NCBI GenBank assembly: GCA_022649305.1
Contig: JALCNW010000008.1
Coordinates: 28,611 to 92,610 of the forward strand
Direction: 5' to 3'
Origin: Enterobacter sp.
GTDB lineage: Bacteria > Pseudomonadota > Gammaproteobacteria > Enterobacterales > Enterobacteriaceae
DNA length: 64,000 nucleotides
Position 1 is the first letter of the stretch; each line of letters starts with the position of its first letter. Below, one piece after another: positions 16,193-25,483 of the stretch. Made by a program: the position numbers and the translations under genes. The notes under the pieces are model-generated. The model searched no databases. It worked only from the letters and a program-made list of their open reading frames with translations, and was not told the DNA's origin.

Positions 16193-16220
16193 ATAGTACT
16201 CCGCTTACTTCGTACTTCAA
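16193..16220 (-). promoter_or_regulatory. Putative promoter of the island ybhA
   Basis: On the minus strand TTGAAG, 16 bases, TACTAT, ending 37 bases before the island ybhA start. Both boxes differ from consensus by two or fewer positions. Prediction by eye only. Confidence 0.3.
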
Positions 16221-16270
16221 AATCAGTACTAAGAAGGGGGAAGGGGCTTGCTGATTTGTTGTATTAGACG

Positions 16271-16300
16271 CTACACATTCAAATAAGTGCCATTACAACA
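16271..16300. other. attR, right island junction
   Basis: On the minus strand host ybhA reads to Cys-Asn-Gly-Thr and then, at GT/AC 16287-16288, enters island DNA, which adds Tyr-Leu-Asn-Val and a TAG at 16271-16273. Joining the host side of this junction to the host side of attL at the GT core rebuilds an uninterrupted ybhA. Confidence 0.7.
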
Positions 16301-16492
16301 AATTGCAGGTGTATCTAAAGCCAGTGCCTGATAAAAAGGATGAATGGCAACGTGATGTCGACCCGTCACAATCAGAAGTTGATATCCCGCTTCCTGAGCA
16401 CGCTTGAGGGCGTCAAGTGAAGTGGGGAGCAGGGTTTTTTGAGGGGTCAGCAAGGTACCGTCTAAATCCAGTGCAATCACACGCGAGGTCAT
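16271..16492 (-). pseudogene. ybhA: ybhA 5' fragment (host copy, cut by the island)
   Basis: The first 70 residues of the host YbhA (MTSRVIALDLDGTLLTPQKT... to DTPAICCNGT), then three junk residues and a stop from island DNA. It holds HAD motif I but none of the other catalytic motifs, so the product is not functional. GC-rich host codon use contrasts with the island copy that begins 115 bases downstream. The native ybhA promoter, to the right, would transcribe this piece and could continue into the island copy. Confidence 0.93.
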
Positions 16493-16632
16493 TTGTTCTT
16501 CCGGGTTAATATTGAATTTAAGGTCTGATGGGATGGTACACCGAGAGACGATACCGGCAAAATTCCAGGCTAAAATTCAGCATTCACCGTTAAAAGTTAA
16601 TTACTTTCATGCGCAGTGAGGAGTGAGGATTC

Positions 16633-17628
16633 ATGAAACAAACCGTTTATACCGCCAGCCCTGAGAGCCAGCAGATCCACGTCTGGCGTTTGAACAGCGA
16701 AGGTTCGCTCACGCTGGTTCAGGTTGTAGATGTTCCGGGGCAGGTTCAGCCGATGGTTATCAGCCCGGACAAACGTTTCTTATACGTTGGCGTACGCCCA
16801 GAATTTCGCGTGCTGGCGTACCGTATCGCCCCCGATGACGGCGCGTTGACCTACGCCGCTGAAGCCGCATTGCCGGGTAGCCCAACGCATATCTCCACCG
16901 ATCGCCAGGGACGCTTTGTGTTCAGCGGATCCTATAATTCAGGCTGCGTGAGCGTAACGCGTCTTGAAGACGGTATCCCGGTTGAAACCGTGGACGTGGT
17001 CGAAGGGCTGGAAGGCTGTCACTCAGCCAATATCTCGCCGGACAACCGCACGCTGTGGGTTCCTGCGCTGAAACAGGACCGCATCTGCCTGTTTACGCTG
17101 AGCGATGACGGTCACCTGGCGGCGCAATCTCCGGCGGAAATTACCACCGTTGAGGGCGCGGGTCCGCGTCACATGGTGTTCCATCCGAATCAGCAGTACG
17201 CCTACGTGGTGAACGAGCTCAACAGCTCGGTTGACGTGTGGGAGCTGAAAGATCCGAACGGGCAAATCGAATGCGTGCAGACCCTGGATATGATGCCTGC
17301 TGATTTCACCGATACTCGCTGGGCTGCGGACATCCACATCACCCCGAATGGTCGTCACCTTTACGCCTGCGATCGTACCTCAAGCCTGATGACTATTTTC
17401 AGTATCTCAGAAGACGGCAGCGTGTTGGCAATCGAAGGCTTCCAGCCAACTGAAACTCAGCCGCGCGGCTTCAACGTCGACTTCAGCGGTAAATATCTGA
17501 TTGCAGCAGGGCAGAAATCCCACCATATCGCGTTATATGAAATCAAAGGCGAGCAGGGGCTTCTGGAAGAGAAAGGGCGTTACGCTGTCGGCCAAGGGCC
17601 AATGTGGGTAGTGGTTAACGCACACTAA
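16633..17628 (+). CDS. pgl: 6-phosphogluconolactonase
   Basis: Cytoplasmic seven-bladed beta-propeller enzyme that hydrolyses 6-phosphogluconolactone to 6-phosphogluconate, the second step of the pentose phosphate pathway. The 331-residue product starts [20 protein letters not shown] after a GTGAGGA site. Repeating blade motifs end in patterns such as [24 protein letters not shown] and HLYACDRT. It is divergent from ybhA, as in E. coli, and is closed by a strong terminator at 17641-17669. Confidence 0.96.
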   Translation: MKQTVYTASPESQQIHVWRLNSEGSLTLVQVVDVPGQVQPMVISPDKRFLYVGVRPEFRVLAYRIAPDDGALTYAAEAALPGSPTHISTDRQGRFVFSGSYNSGCVSVTRLEDGIPVETVDVVEGLEGCHSANISPDNRTLWVPALKQDRICLFTLSDDGHLAAQSPAEITTVEGAGPRHMVFHPNQQYAYVVNELNSSVDVWELKDPNGQIECVQTLDMMPADFTDTRWAADIHITPNGRHLYACDRTSSLMTIFSISEDGSVLAIEGFQPTETQPRGFNVDFSGKYLIAAGQKSHHIALYEIKGEQGLLEEKGRYAVGQGPMWVVVNAH

Positions 17629-17640
17629 GCGGAATGCAAT

Positions 17641-17669
17641 AAAAAACCTCGCCATGGCGAGGTTTTTTT
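17641..17669. terminator. Bidirectional terminator between pgl and ybhC
   Basis: AAAAAACCTCGCC / GGCGAGGTTTTTT is an almost perfect palindrome with A- and T-runs at its ends, so it can stop both pgl and the convergent ybhC. Confidence 0.92.
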
Positions 17670-17686
17670 ATGTCCATCAATCGAAA

Positions 17687-18970
17687 TTACTGCTTCGGCT
17701 CAGCAACGACTTTGCTACCCAGACCGCGGTTGTTGTATTCCCACATGCGGTTGAAGTTAGCGTCGTTCAGGTTGCGCTGCACGTTGCCTTTATCATCCAT
17801 AGCGCCGGTATTACCCGAGAACGGACGTTTAGAGATAGCAGCATCAGCCCATGGTTTCGCCATGTTAAAGCCTTCGTTGATCACGCTATCGCGAATCACA
17901 ACCTGGCCGTTAGAAGCGGAATCCACATCTAAGGCGCGACCCAACTGTGCCACGCCGTCACCAGACGCGGTAAAGCGGCTGTTCACGGCGAGGAAACCAT
18001 AAAACATGTTGGACAGCGTGGCTGGCGCAAACACATAACCTTCCTGCTGAGTACGCGAGTTCACGACGCGGAAATCGGTATTCTCAAACACGACTGCACC
18101 ACGACCGGAAACGATATCCACATCGCCTTCAATGTAGCTATTAGTAACCTGAGTACGCGTCAGACGGTTGTTCTGCAGCGTGTTCTGCACACCGCTGTTG
18201 GTCACAAAGAAGGTGTTCTGACGACCCAGAATATTCACGTTATTAATCTGGACACGATCGCCGTCGGTGCGCAGTGCCACAGCCTGATGATTACCCGCGT
18301 CAACGCTATCGCCTACCGTATTCTGGATGGTCAGGTTCTGCAATTGCAGACCGTTATTCTGAGACCAGAACACCGCTGAGCACATCACGCCAACGGTCGC
18401 GCTCTGTTTGCTCTGACAATTGTCGAACATATACCACGCCGGTTTGCCTGGCATGTATTTACCGGCTGGATTCACCAGATGACGCCAGGTGTTGCGATCG
18501 ATTTCAGAGTCGATGGCCTGGCCGATTTTTACGTCGGTCGCTTTTTCGCCCGTACCGTACAGCGTAATGCTGCCAGGTGCGGCTGGAACGTAGACCGTAC
18601 CTTCATACTCGCCGGGCATAATGGCGATGTACTGACGTGATGCACTGTGTTTAGTGATTGCAGCATCAACAGCCGCCTGAATCGTCGTGTGCGTCACGCC
18701 CTGAGTTCCTGCCGGGCCAACCACAAAGTTTGGCTGCTCTGGCAGACGAATAGAGGATGGCGTCCACGGAGCAGCGTTCGGATCCATGGCCGAGTAATAA
18801 TGTGCCGCAGTGAAATTCTTCGCTTCACCAGCGGACAGAATTGGGCGAGAGGCGGTACCTGGCGCTGCCTGCTCAGATGGCAACTGGTCCGGCGGCGTTG
18901 AGCTGCAGGCAGACAATGTCACGCCAAAAGCGAGCGCTAACGCCAGACGGGAAATCCTGGAAATGTTCAA
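17687..18970 (-). CDS. ybhC: YbhC, pectinesterase-family outer-membrane lipoprotein
   Basis: A 427-residue protein with a lipoprotein signal (MNISRISRLALALAFGVTLS, then AC with Cys22), followed by a right-handed beta-helix of the pectin methylesterase family. The active-site region reads GDVDIVSGRGAVVFENTDF rather than the VDFIFG form of true pectinesterases, in line with reports that E. coli YbhC does not act on pectin and has thioesterase activity. It lies between pgl and the hut genes; in E. coli bioA follows more closely. Confidence 0.93.
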   Translation of the reverse strand: MNISRISRLALALAFGVTLSACSSTPPDQLPSEQAAPGTASRPILSAGEAKNFTAAHYYSAMDPNAAPWTPSSIRLPEQPNFVVGPAGTQGVTHTTIQAAVDAAITKHSASRQYIAIMPGEYEGTVYVPAAPGSITLYGTGEKATDVKIGQAIDSEIDRNTWRHLVNPAGKYMPGKPAWYMFDNCQSKQSATVGVMCSAVFWSQNNGLQLQNLTIQNTVGDSVDAGNHQAVALRTDGDRVQINNVNILGRQNTFFVTNSGVQNTLQNNRLTRTQVTNSYIEGDVDIVSGRGAVVFENTDFRVVNSRTQQEGYVFAPATLSNMFYGFLAVNSRFTASGDGVAQLGRALDVDSASNGQVVIRDSVINEGFNMAKPWADAAISKRPFSGNTGAMDDKGNVQRNLNDANFNRMWEYNNRGLGSKVVAEPKQ

Positions 18971-19162
18971 GGTAAAGCTCCTGACTTCGCAAGTCTTAAC
19001 GAGATGGTCGAAATAGCCTGCTTTTTTATACTAAGTTGAGCGAAACGGGAAGATGAAAAGGCAAAAAGTTGTATTTTTAGCCTTTACCGCGCGGGAAAGT
19101 GATCACAAATAAATAACATTTTCGGTAAAGGCGGTTGACAGGGGCAAGCGAATGAAAATAAA

Positions 19163-19173
19163 TGTCTATACAA
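19163..19173. promoter_or_regulatory. HutC operator half-site upstream of hutI
   Basis: TGTCTATACAA occurs here and again, as TGTCTATACAAG, at 22183-22194 before hutU. HutC (21374-22108) is the hut repressor and is known to bind TGTATA-type dyads. The site overlaps the first of several in-frame ATGs of hutI, which argues for a later start. Confidence 0.7.
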
Positions 19174-19194
19174 CTCATGACAAGCGGAAGTCTT

Positions 19195-20418
19195 ATGCAG
19201 CAGCTTCACCCTGATGATGCCGTCTGGCGAAATGCGCGACTGGCTACGATGGATCCTGATAATCACTCACCTTATGGTCTGCTTTCCGACGTGGCATTAA
19301 TCGTGCGCGGTGACACTATCCTGGCGCTTATTCCCGAATCAGACGTTCCGCCGGACCATCGCCATCAAATCGATCTGCAAGGACGTCTGGTTACGCCCGG
19401 CCTGATTGACTGCCACACGCATCTGGTCTTCGGGGGAAATCGCGCAGCGGAATGGGAGCAGCGCCTAAACGGCGTCTCGTACCAGTCGTTAAGCGCTCAG
19501 GGAGGCGGTATCAATGCCACGGTGACCGCTACGCGAAGCAGCGATCCAGAAACCTTGCTGACGCTTGCGCAGCAAAGACTGCATCGCCTGATGAGCGAGG
19601 GCGTGACGACGTTAGAAATCAAATCCGGCTATGGCCTGAACGCAGAAGCAGAAGAGAAAATGCTGCGCGTGGCACAACGTCTGGGCCAGCAAAATCCGGT
19701 TGAAATCAGCGCGACCCTGCTTGCAGCCCATGCGGTACCCGCCGAATTTCGTCACGACGCAGACGCTTATATTAAGCTGGTGTGCGAACACATCATGCCA
19801 ACGCTCTGGCGGCAGGGGCTGTTTGAGGCGGTTGATGTTTTTTGCGAGAGCGTCGGATTTACCCCAACGCAAACCGAGCAGGTTTTTCAGGCCGCGACCG
19901 CGTTAGGGATCCCCGTGAAAGGTCATGTTGAGCAGTTGTCGAACCTTGGCGGCGCTGCGCTGGTAAGTCGTTATCAGGGGCTATCGGCGGATCATATTGA
20001 GTATCTTGATGACGCGGGTGTGAACGCCATGGCGCAAAGTGGCACCGTTGCAGTCCTGCTGCCGGGGGCATTTTATTTCCTACAGGAGCGTCAGCGTCCG
20101 CCGGTCGACCCACTGCGAAAGCGTGGCGTGCCGATAGCGGTGGCGACCGATTACAACCCCGGAACCAGCCCGTTTGCCAGCCTGCATCTGGCGATGAATA
20201 TGGCCTGCGTGCAGTTCGGCTTAACGCCGGAAGAGGCGTGGGCTGGCGTTACCCGGCATGCCGCTCGCGCGCTGGGGCGTGCCCATACGCACGGCCAGCT
20301 TAAAGCTGGTTTTACCGCAGATTTTGTTATCTGGGATGCGCAAAATCCGGTGGAAATGATCTACGAGCCGGGGCGTAATCCGCTTTATCAGCGCGTTTTT
20401 CGAGGAAAAGTCACATGA
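19195..20418 (+). CDS. hutI: Imidazolonepropionase
   Basis: Hydrolyses imidazolone-5-propionate to N-formimino-glutamate, the third step of histidine degradation. The amidohydrolase fold shows the metal ligands in [14 protein letters not shown], the loop LEIKSGYGL, the downstream [12 protein letters not shown] and the Asp in [12 protein letters not shown] start at the ATG at 19195 ([20 protein letters not shown]) because GCGGAAG lies just before it and the earlier ATG at 19162 overlaps the HutC site. The product is then 407 residues. Its end overlaps hutG by four bases, so hutI, hutG and hutC form one operon. Confidence 0.95.
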   Translation: MQQLHPDDAVWRNARLATMDPDNHSPYGLLSDVALIVRGDTILALIPESDVPPDHRHQIDLQGRLVTPGLIDCHTHLVFGGNRAAEWEQRLNGVSYQSLSAQGGGINATVTATRSSDPETLLTLAQQRLHRLMSEGVTTLEIKSGYGLNAEAEEKMLRVAQRLGQQNPVEISATLLAAHAVPAEFRHDADAYIKLVCEHIMPTLWRQGLFEAVDVFCESVGFTPTQTEQVFQAATALGIPVKGHVEQLSNLGGAALVSRYQGLSADHIEYLDDAGVNAMAQSGTVAVLLPGAFYFLQERQRPPVDPLRKRGVPIAVATDYNPGTSPFASLHLAMNMACVQFGLTPEEAWAGVTRHAARALGRAHTHGQLKAGFTADFVIWDAQNPVEMIYEPGRNPLYQRVFRGKVT

Positions 20419-21353
20419 GTCTTTGGCGATCTACGCCCCAAAACGTCTGGCAAGGGCGAGATGACAGCGCCGAAGCTGCTAACGCCCTGCGTATTTTTCA
20501 GACGATAAAGCAGGGCGAAACCTTTATTCCTTCTCCCTGCGATATTGCGCTGATAGGTTTTGCCAGCGATGAGGGCGTTAAGCGTAACCACGGCAGGGAG
20601 GGCGCAGCACAAGCCCCGGACATCCTGCGCAACGCGCTGGCAAATATGGCGAGTCATACAGGCCATGAACGCCTCGTCGACGGGGGAACTATTGTCGTTG
20701 AAGGCGAACAACTCGAAGAGGCGCAGCGGGCATTAAGTGATGCTGTGCAATCCTGCCAGCAGTCAGGCATGCGTACGCTGGTGCTGGGCGGTGGGCATGA
20801 AACCGCGTGGGCGCATGGGCGTGGCGTGTTGGAGGCGTTCCCCGGTGAGCGAATCGCCATTATTAATCTCGACGCGCATCTCGATTTACGTCACGCAGAG
20901 CGCGCCACCTCCGGCACGCCGTTTCGCCAGCTTGCGCACTACTGCGCCGAGCAGGGGCGTGAATTTCACTATGCGTGCCTGGGCGTCAGCCGCGCGGCCA
21001 ATACGCAGGCGCTCTGGGACGAAGCCGCTCGCCTGAATGTCATGCTGGTCGAAGACCTGCATTTTCGTCGCGATGCGTTATCCGCGCTCAATACGGTTTT
21101 AGCCAAGGCCGATCGCGTCTACCTGACTCTCGATCTCGACGTCCTGCCAGCCGGTGAAATGCCCGCCGTCTCCGCGCCCGCCGCGTTTGGCGTTCCGGTG
21201 CTGGAACTTATTCCTGTTATCGAGCAGATTTGCCGTAGCGGTAAATTGCAGGCAGCAGATTTGGTCGAGTTCAATCCGCGCTATGACCGAGAGGGACAGG
21301 GCGCACGACTGGCCGCGCGTCTGGCCTGGCAAATTGCTCACTGGTGGGCATAA
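20415..21353 (+). CDS. hutG: Formimidoylglutamase
   Basis: Arginase-family enzyme of 312 residues that splits N-formimino-L-glutamate to glutamate and formamide, the last step of this version of the pathway. The manganese-binding motifs are all present: [11 protein letters not shown] at about 120, the DAHLDLR motif near 153 and [11 protein letters not shown] near 240. The ATG overlaps the hutI stop codon (ATGA). hutC begins 20 bases downstream. Confidence 0.95.
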   Translation: MSLWRSTPQNVWQGRDDSAEAANALRIFQTIKQGETFIPSPCDIALIGFASDEGVKRNHGREGAAQAPDILRNALANMASHTGHERLVDGGTIVVEGEQLEEAQRALSDAVQSCQQSGMRTLVLGGGHETAWAHGRGVLEAFPGERIAIINLDAHLDLRHAERATSGTPFRQLAHYCAEQGREFHYACLGVSRAANTQALWDEAARLNVMLVEDLHFRRDALSALNTVLAKADRVYLTLDLDVLPAGEMPAVSAPAAFGVPVLELIPVIEQICRSGKLQAADLVEFNPRYDREGQGARLAARLAWQIAHWWA

Positions 21354-21373
21354 CGATTATCTAAGGAACGACG

Positions 21374-22108
21374 ATGTTTTCACGCTCCCCGAACCCGCCA
21401 CCCAGCGCACCTGCGCCTTTCTACGAAAAGGTGAAGCAGGCGATCAGCGAAAAAATTGCCGCTGGCGTCTGGCGCGCGCACGATCGCATCCCCTCTGAGG
21501 CCGAGTTGGTGGCACAGTTTGGCTTTAGCCGCATGACCATTAACCGCGCGCTGCGCGAGCTGACCGATGAAGGGTTACTGGTTCGCCTACAGGGCGTCGG
21601 CACCTTTGTGGCGGAGCCGAAAGGGCAGTCTGCGCTCTTTGAAATCCGCAGCATCGCCGATGAGATAGCCTCGCGTAAGCATCAGCATCGCTGCGAGGTG
21701 CTGGTGCTCGAAGAGACACAGGCCAGCGCAGAGCAGGCCGTCGAGCTTAACGTCGAGGAAGGCGCGCGGATTTTTCATTCCGTGATGGTGCATTATGAAA
21801 ACGATATCCCGGTGCAAATTGAAGACCGCTGTGTAAACGCCGATCGGGTTCCCGATTACCTGGATCAAGACTACACGCAGACCACACCGCATGCGTGGCT
21901 CTCTGAGGTTGCACCGCTGACCGAGGGTGAACATATTGTCGAGGCGGTTCGTGCGAGCGCGCAAGAGTGCGACTGGCTGCGTATTAAAGAGCACGACCCC
22001 TGCCTGCTGATCCGCCGCCGCACCTGGTCTGCATCAAAGATTGTCTCCCACGCACGGCTGCTTTTTCCGGGGGCAAGATACCGGCTACAGGGCCACTTTA
22101 TGTCATAA
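21374..22108 (+). CDS. hutC: HutC, histidine utilisation repressor (GntR family)
   Basis: A 244-residue repressor whose inducer is urocanate. The N-terminal winged helix includes the recognition region AELVAQFGFSRMTINRALRE, and the C-terminal UTRA ligand domain starts at about 95 and ends with SASKIVSHARLLFPGARYRL. TGTCTATACAA-type sites before hutI and hutU are its probable operators, so it should control both hut operons including itself. Confidence 0.95.
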   Translation: MFSRSPNPPPSAPAPFYEKVKQAISEKIAAGVWRAHDRIPSEAELVAQFGFSRMTINRALRELTDEGLLVRLQGVGTFVAEPKGQSALFEIRSIADEIASRKHQHRCEVLVLEETQASAEQAVELNVEEGARIFHSVMVHYENDIPVQIEDRCVNADRVPDYLDQDYTQTTPHAWLSEVAPLTEGEHIVEAVRASAQECDWLRIKEHDPCLLIRRRTWSASKIVSHARLLFPGARYRLQGHFMS

Positions 22109-22182
22109 GTTTTAAAAGCGTGATAGGTAACGCAATATAATAAAATTGTATCTTTTTTGTTAAATTCCGCCTTGTGCGTGGT

Positions 22183-22194
22183 TGTCTATACAAG
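22183..22194. promoter_or_regulatory. HutC operator upstream of hutUH
   Basis: TGTCTATACAAG followed by TATATCTATTTG lies 42 bases before the hutU ATG, in an AT-rich promoter region. It shares 11 bases with the site before hutI at 19163. Confidence 0.72.
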
Positions 22195-22235
22195 TATATC
22201 TATTTGTATCTTTCATCCCGTATGAGGACCACACA

Positions 22236-23921
22236 ATGTCGTCAGGTAAATACCGCCAGCAGGACATTCGCGCTCCGCGTGGCAACACGCTGACCGCCAA
22301 AAGCTGGCTCACCGAAGCGCCGCTGCGCATGTTGATGAACAACCTCGATCCCGACGTCGCCGAAAATCCGCACGAGCTGGTGGTGTATGGCGGGATCGGT
22401 CGTGCAGCCCGCAACTGGGAATGCTACGACGCCATTGTGGAATCGCTTACCCAACTCGAAAACGACGAAACCCTGCTGGTGCAGTCCGGCAAACCGGTCG
22501 GCGTGTTCAAAACGCACAAAAATGCACCGCGTGTGCTCATTGCCAACTCCAACCTGGTGCCGCATTGGGCAACGTGGGAGCACTTCAACGAGCTGGATGC
22601 GAAAGGGCTGGCGATGTACGGCCAGATGACCGCAGGCAGTTGGATCTATATCGGCAGTCAGGGAATCATCCAGGGCACCTATGAAACCTTCGTCGAGGCG
22701 GGTCGTCAGCACTATAACGGCTCGCTGAAGGGGCGCTGGGTATTAACCGCCGGGCTGGGTGGCATGGGTGGCGCGCAGCCGCTGGCCGCCACGCTCGCAG
22801 GCGCTTGTTCGCTGAACATCGAATGCCAGCAAAGCCGTATCGATTTCCGCCTGCGTACCCGCTACGTTGATGAGCAAGCCGATAATCTGGATGACGCGCT
22901 GGCCCGCATCAAAAAATACACGGCAGAAGGCAAAGCGGTGTCGATTGCGCTGTGTGGTAACGCAGCGGATCTTCTGCCGGAAATGGTGGCTCGCGGCGTG
23001 CGTCCTGATTTAGTCACCGACCAGACCAGCGCTCACGATCCGCTGCACGGCTATCTGCCAAAAGGCTGGACCTGGGAAGCGTATCAGCAAAAAGCGCAAA
23101 GCCATCCTGAAGAGACAGTCCTTGCCGCCAAACGCTCGATGGCCGAGCACGTGCGCGCGATGCTGGCGTTTAGCGAGATGGGCGTCCCGACATTCGACTA
23201 CGGCAACAATATTCGCCAGATGGCAAAAGAGATGGGCGTCGATAATGCGTTCGACTTCCCCGGCTTTGTTCCGGCCTACATTCGCCCACTGTTCTGTCGC
23301 GGTGTGGGTCCGTTCCGCTGGGTCGCTTTGTCTGGCGAGGCGGAAGATATTTATAAAACCGATGCGAAAGTAAAAGAGATCGTCGCTGACGACGAGCATC
23401 TGCACCGCTGGCTGGATATGGCGCGTGAACGTATTAATTTCCAGGGTTTGCCGGCGCGTATCTGCTGGGTCGGGCTGGAGTGGCGTCAAAAACTCGGTCT
23501 GGCGTTTAATGAAATGGTGCGCAGTGGTGAAGTCTCCGCTCCGATCGTGATTGGCCGCGACCATCTGGACTCGGGTTCCGTTGCCAGCCCTAACCGCGAA
23601 ACGGAATCTATGCGCGACGGCTCCGATGCCGTGTCCGACTGGCCACTGCTCAATGCGTTACTCAACACCGCCAGCGGTGCAACCTGGGTCTCTTTGCACC
23701 ACGGTGGTGGCGTGGGAATGGGCTTCTCCCAGCACTCGGGAATGGTGATCGTCTGCGATGGTACTGATGAAGCCGCCGCGCGGATTGCCCGGGTCCTGCA
23801 TAACGATCCGGCGACGGGCGTGATGCGTCATGCCGATGCGGGTTATGAGATAGCGATTGATTGCGCCAAAGAGCAGGGGCTTAACCTGCCAATGGTCGCT
23901 GCCACACAAGGAAAGCACTGA
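22236..23921 (+). CDS. hutU: Urocanate hydratase
   Basis: Converts urocanate to imidazolone propionate with tightly bound NAD+. The 561-residue protein starts at the ATG at 22236 ([20 protein letters not shown]) behind GAGGACC; the longer frame from 22182 runs through the operator and is rejected. Family markers include [20 protein letters not shown], the NAD-binding [15 protein letters not shown] and, near the end, [20 protein letters not shown]. Its stop overlaps the hutH start by one base. Confidence 0.96.
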   Translation: MSSGKYRQQDIRAPRGNTLTAKSWLTEAPLRMLMNNLDPDVAENPHELVVYGGIGRAARNWECYDAIVESLTQLENDETLLVQSGKPVGVFKTHKNAPRVLIANSNLVPHWATWEHFNELDAKGLAMYGQMTAGSWIYIGSQGIIQGTYETFVEAGRQHYNGSLKGRWVLTAGLGGMGGAQPLAATLAGACSLNIECQQSRIDFRLRTRYVDEQADNLDDALARIKKYTAEGKAVSIALCGNAADLLPEMVARGVRPDLVTDQTSAHDPLHGYLPKGWTWEAYQQKAQSHPEETVLAAKRSMAEHVRAMLAFSEMGVPTFDYGNNIRQMAKEMGVDNAFDFPGFVPAYIRPLFCRGVGPFRWVALSGEAEDIYKTDAKVKEIVADDEHLHRWLDMARERINFQGLPARICWVGLEWRQKLGLAFNEMVRSGEVSAPIVIGRDHLDSGSVASPNRETESMRDGSDAVSDWPLLNALLNTASGATWVSLHHGGGVGMGFSQHSGMVIVCDGTDEAAARIARVLHNDPATGVMRHADAGYEIAIDCAKEQGLNLPMVAATQGKH

Positions 23922-25445
23922 TGAACGCATTAACACTCACTCCCGGTACGCTCACGCTTAAACAGCTGCGCCACGTTTGGCGTCAGCCTTGTACCCTTTC
24001 GCTTGATGAAAAAGCGCACGATGGCATCAACGCCAGCGTAGCGTGCGTCAACGCAATCGTTGCAGAAGACCGCACCGCCTACGGTATCAACACCGGTTTT
24101 GGCCTGCTGGCACAAACGCGCATTGCTACGCACGACCTGGAAAATTTACAGCGTTCCCTGGTGCTTTCCCACGCGGCGGGCGTCGGTGAACCGCTGGATG
24201 AGGCGATGGTTCGCCTGATGATGGTGCTCAAAATTAACAGCCTGGCGCGTGGCTTTTCCGGCATTCGCCTGAGCGTGATTCAGGCGCTAATGGCGCTGGT
24301 CAACGCACAGGTCACGCCGTGGGTCCCGACCAAAGGCTCCGTGGGTGCATCGGGCGACTTGGCTCCGCTGGCGCACATGTCGCTGCTGCTGCTTGGCGAA
24401 GGTAAAGCGCGCTGGCAGGGCGAATGGCTGCCGGCAACCGAGGCGCTGAAAAAAGCCGGGCTCGAGCCGATAACCCTTGCGGCGAAAGAGGGGCTGGCGC
24501 TATTGAACGGCACGCAGGCCTCGACAGCTTTCGCGCTGCGTGGGCTGTTTGAAGCAGAAGACCTGTTTGCCTCCGCCGTGGTGTGCGGTGCGTTAACCAC
24601 CGAAGCGGTGCTCGGTTCCCGTCGTCCGTTTGATGCCCGTATTCATGACGTTCGCGGCCAGCGCGGACAAATTGATGCAGCGGCCTTGTACCGGCATGTA
24701 TTGACCGAAAACAGTGAAATTGCCGACTCGCATCATAACTGCGACAAGGTCCAGCCAGGATCCGTACTCGTTGCGCTGCCAGCCGCAGGTGATGGGCGCG
24801 TGCCTGACGCAATTACGTCATGCGGCTGAGGTGCTGTTAGTCGAAGCTAACGCGGTATCTGATAACCCGCTGGTCTTTGCTGAAGAAAATGAGGTCATCT
24901 CCGGCGGGAATTTCCACGCCGAGCCGGTGGCGATGGCGGCGGATAATCTGGCGCTGGCGATTGCCGAAATCGGCGCATTATCCGAGCGGCGTATCGCATT
25001 GATGATGGATAAACATATGTCGCAGCTGCCGCCATTCCTGGTGCGTAACGGTGGCGTGAACTCGGGCTTTATGATTGCGCAGGTGACCGCGGCGGCGCTC
25101 GCCAGCGAAAACAAAGCGCTTTCCCATCCGCACAGCGTAGACAGCCTGCCGACGTCGGCGAATCAGGAAGATCACGTGTCGATGGCACCTGCGGCAGGGC
25201 GACGATTGTGGGAAATGGCATCAAATACGCGCGGTGTGGTTGCGGTTGAATGGCTGGCGGCGAGCCAGGGAATTGATCTGCGTGAAGGGCTTAAATCCAG
25301 CCCGCTGCTGGAGCAGGCTCGCCATATTCTGCGCGAGAAGGTGTCGCATTACGATGACGATCGCTTCTTTGCGCCGGATATTGAAAACGCGATGCAGCTT
25401 TTGGAAGAAGGCCGACTCACTGACCTGATGCCGTCGATATTGTAA
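23921..25445 (+). pseudogene. hutH: hutH, histidine ammonia-lyase broken by a 4-bp duplication
   Basis: Histidase deaminates L-histidine to urocanate. The N-terminal part is intact, with the Ala-Ser-Gly triad that forms the MIO cofactor ([16 protein letters not shown]) at about 140. At 24751-24758 the sequence reads CCAGCCAG where the family frame needs one CCAG (Lys-Val-Gln-Asp-Pro-Tyr-Ser-Leu-Arg). The extra four bases send translation to a TGA after 302 residues; the rest continues in the other frame to 25445. Removing the four bases gives exactly 506 residues, the normal histidase length. The truncated product lacks the C-terminal helices and later active-site residues, so it should be inactive. 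It is last in the operon, so there is no polarity. Confidence 0.93.
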
Positions 25446-25451
25446 AAGCCA

Positions 25452-25471
25452 GCCCGGCATATTCGCCGGGC
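25452..25471. terminator. Terminator between hutH and bioA
   Basis: GCCCGGC / GCCGGGC with a 6-base loop, followed on the plus strand by AATTTCTC, between two convergent genes. Confidence 0.75.
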
Positions 25472-25483
25472 AATTTCTCAACG

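Larger units (their letters stand above)
5133..16287. mobile_element. Serine-recombinase genomic island inserted in ybhA
   Basis: An AT-rich block of about 11.15 kb separates the 3' and 5' parts of the host ybhA gene. It begins with a large serine recombinase only about 35 bases inside the left junction and ends with a complete diverged ybhA copy. The shared bases at both junctions reduce to a GT dinucleotide (5133-5134 and 16287-16288); this is the only choice that restores the ybhA frame (Cys-Asn-Gly-Thr-His-Leu-Tyr). Contents are phage-like (AP2-type protein, HNH endonuclease, holin-like gene) plus unknown membrane proteins and a TOPRIM cargo. No structural or packaging genes are seen, so it is an island, a satellite-like element or a decayed prophage. 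Confidence 0.92.

Noticed and set aside
5133..16287. Intact prophage
   Set aside because: No capsid, portal, terminase or tail gene is recognisable and the only lysis-like gene is out of frame; the element is too short.
17687..18970. Pectin-degrading enzyme
   Set aside because: The active-site region reads VDIVSG instead of VDFIFG and the protein is a lipoprotein like E. coli YbhC, so plant cell-wall degradation is not supported.
24714..25445. Second half of hutH as a separate gene
   Set aside because: Its apparent start lies in antisense-frame sequence of hutH; the protein becomes histidase-like only after the CCAG duplication at 24751-24758, so it is the second half of one broken gene.
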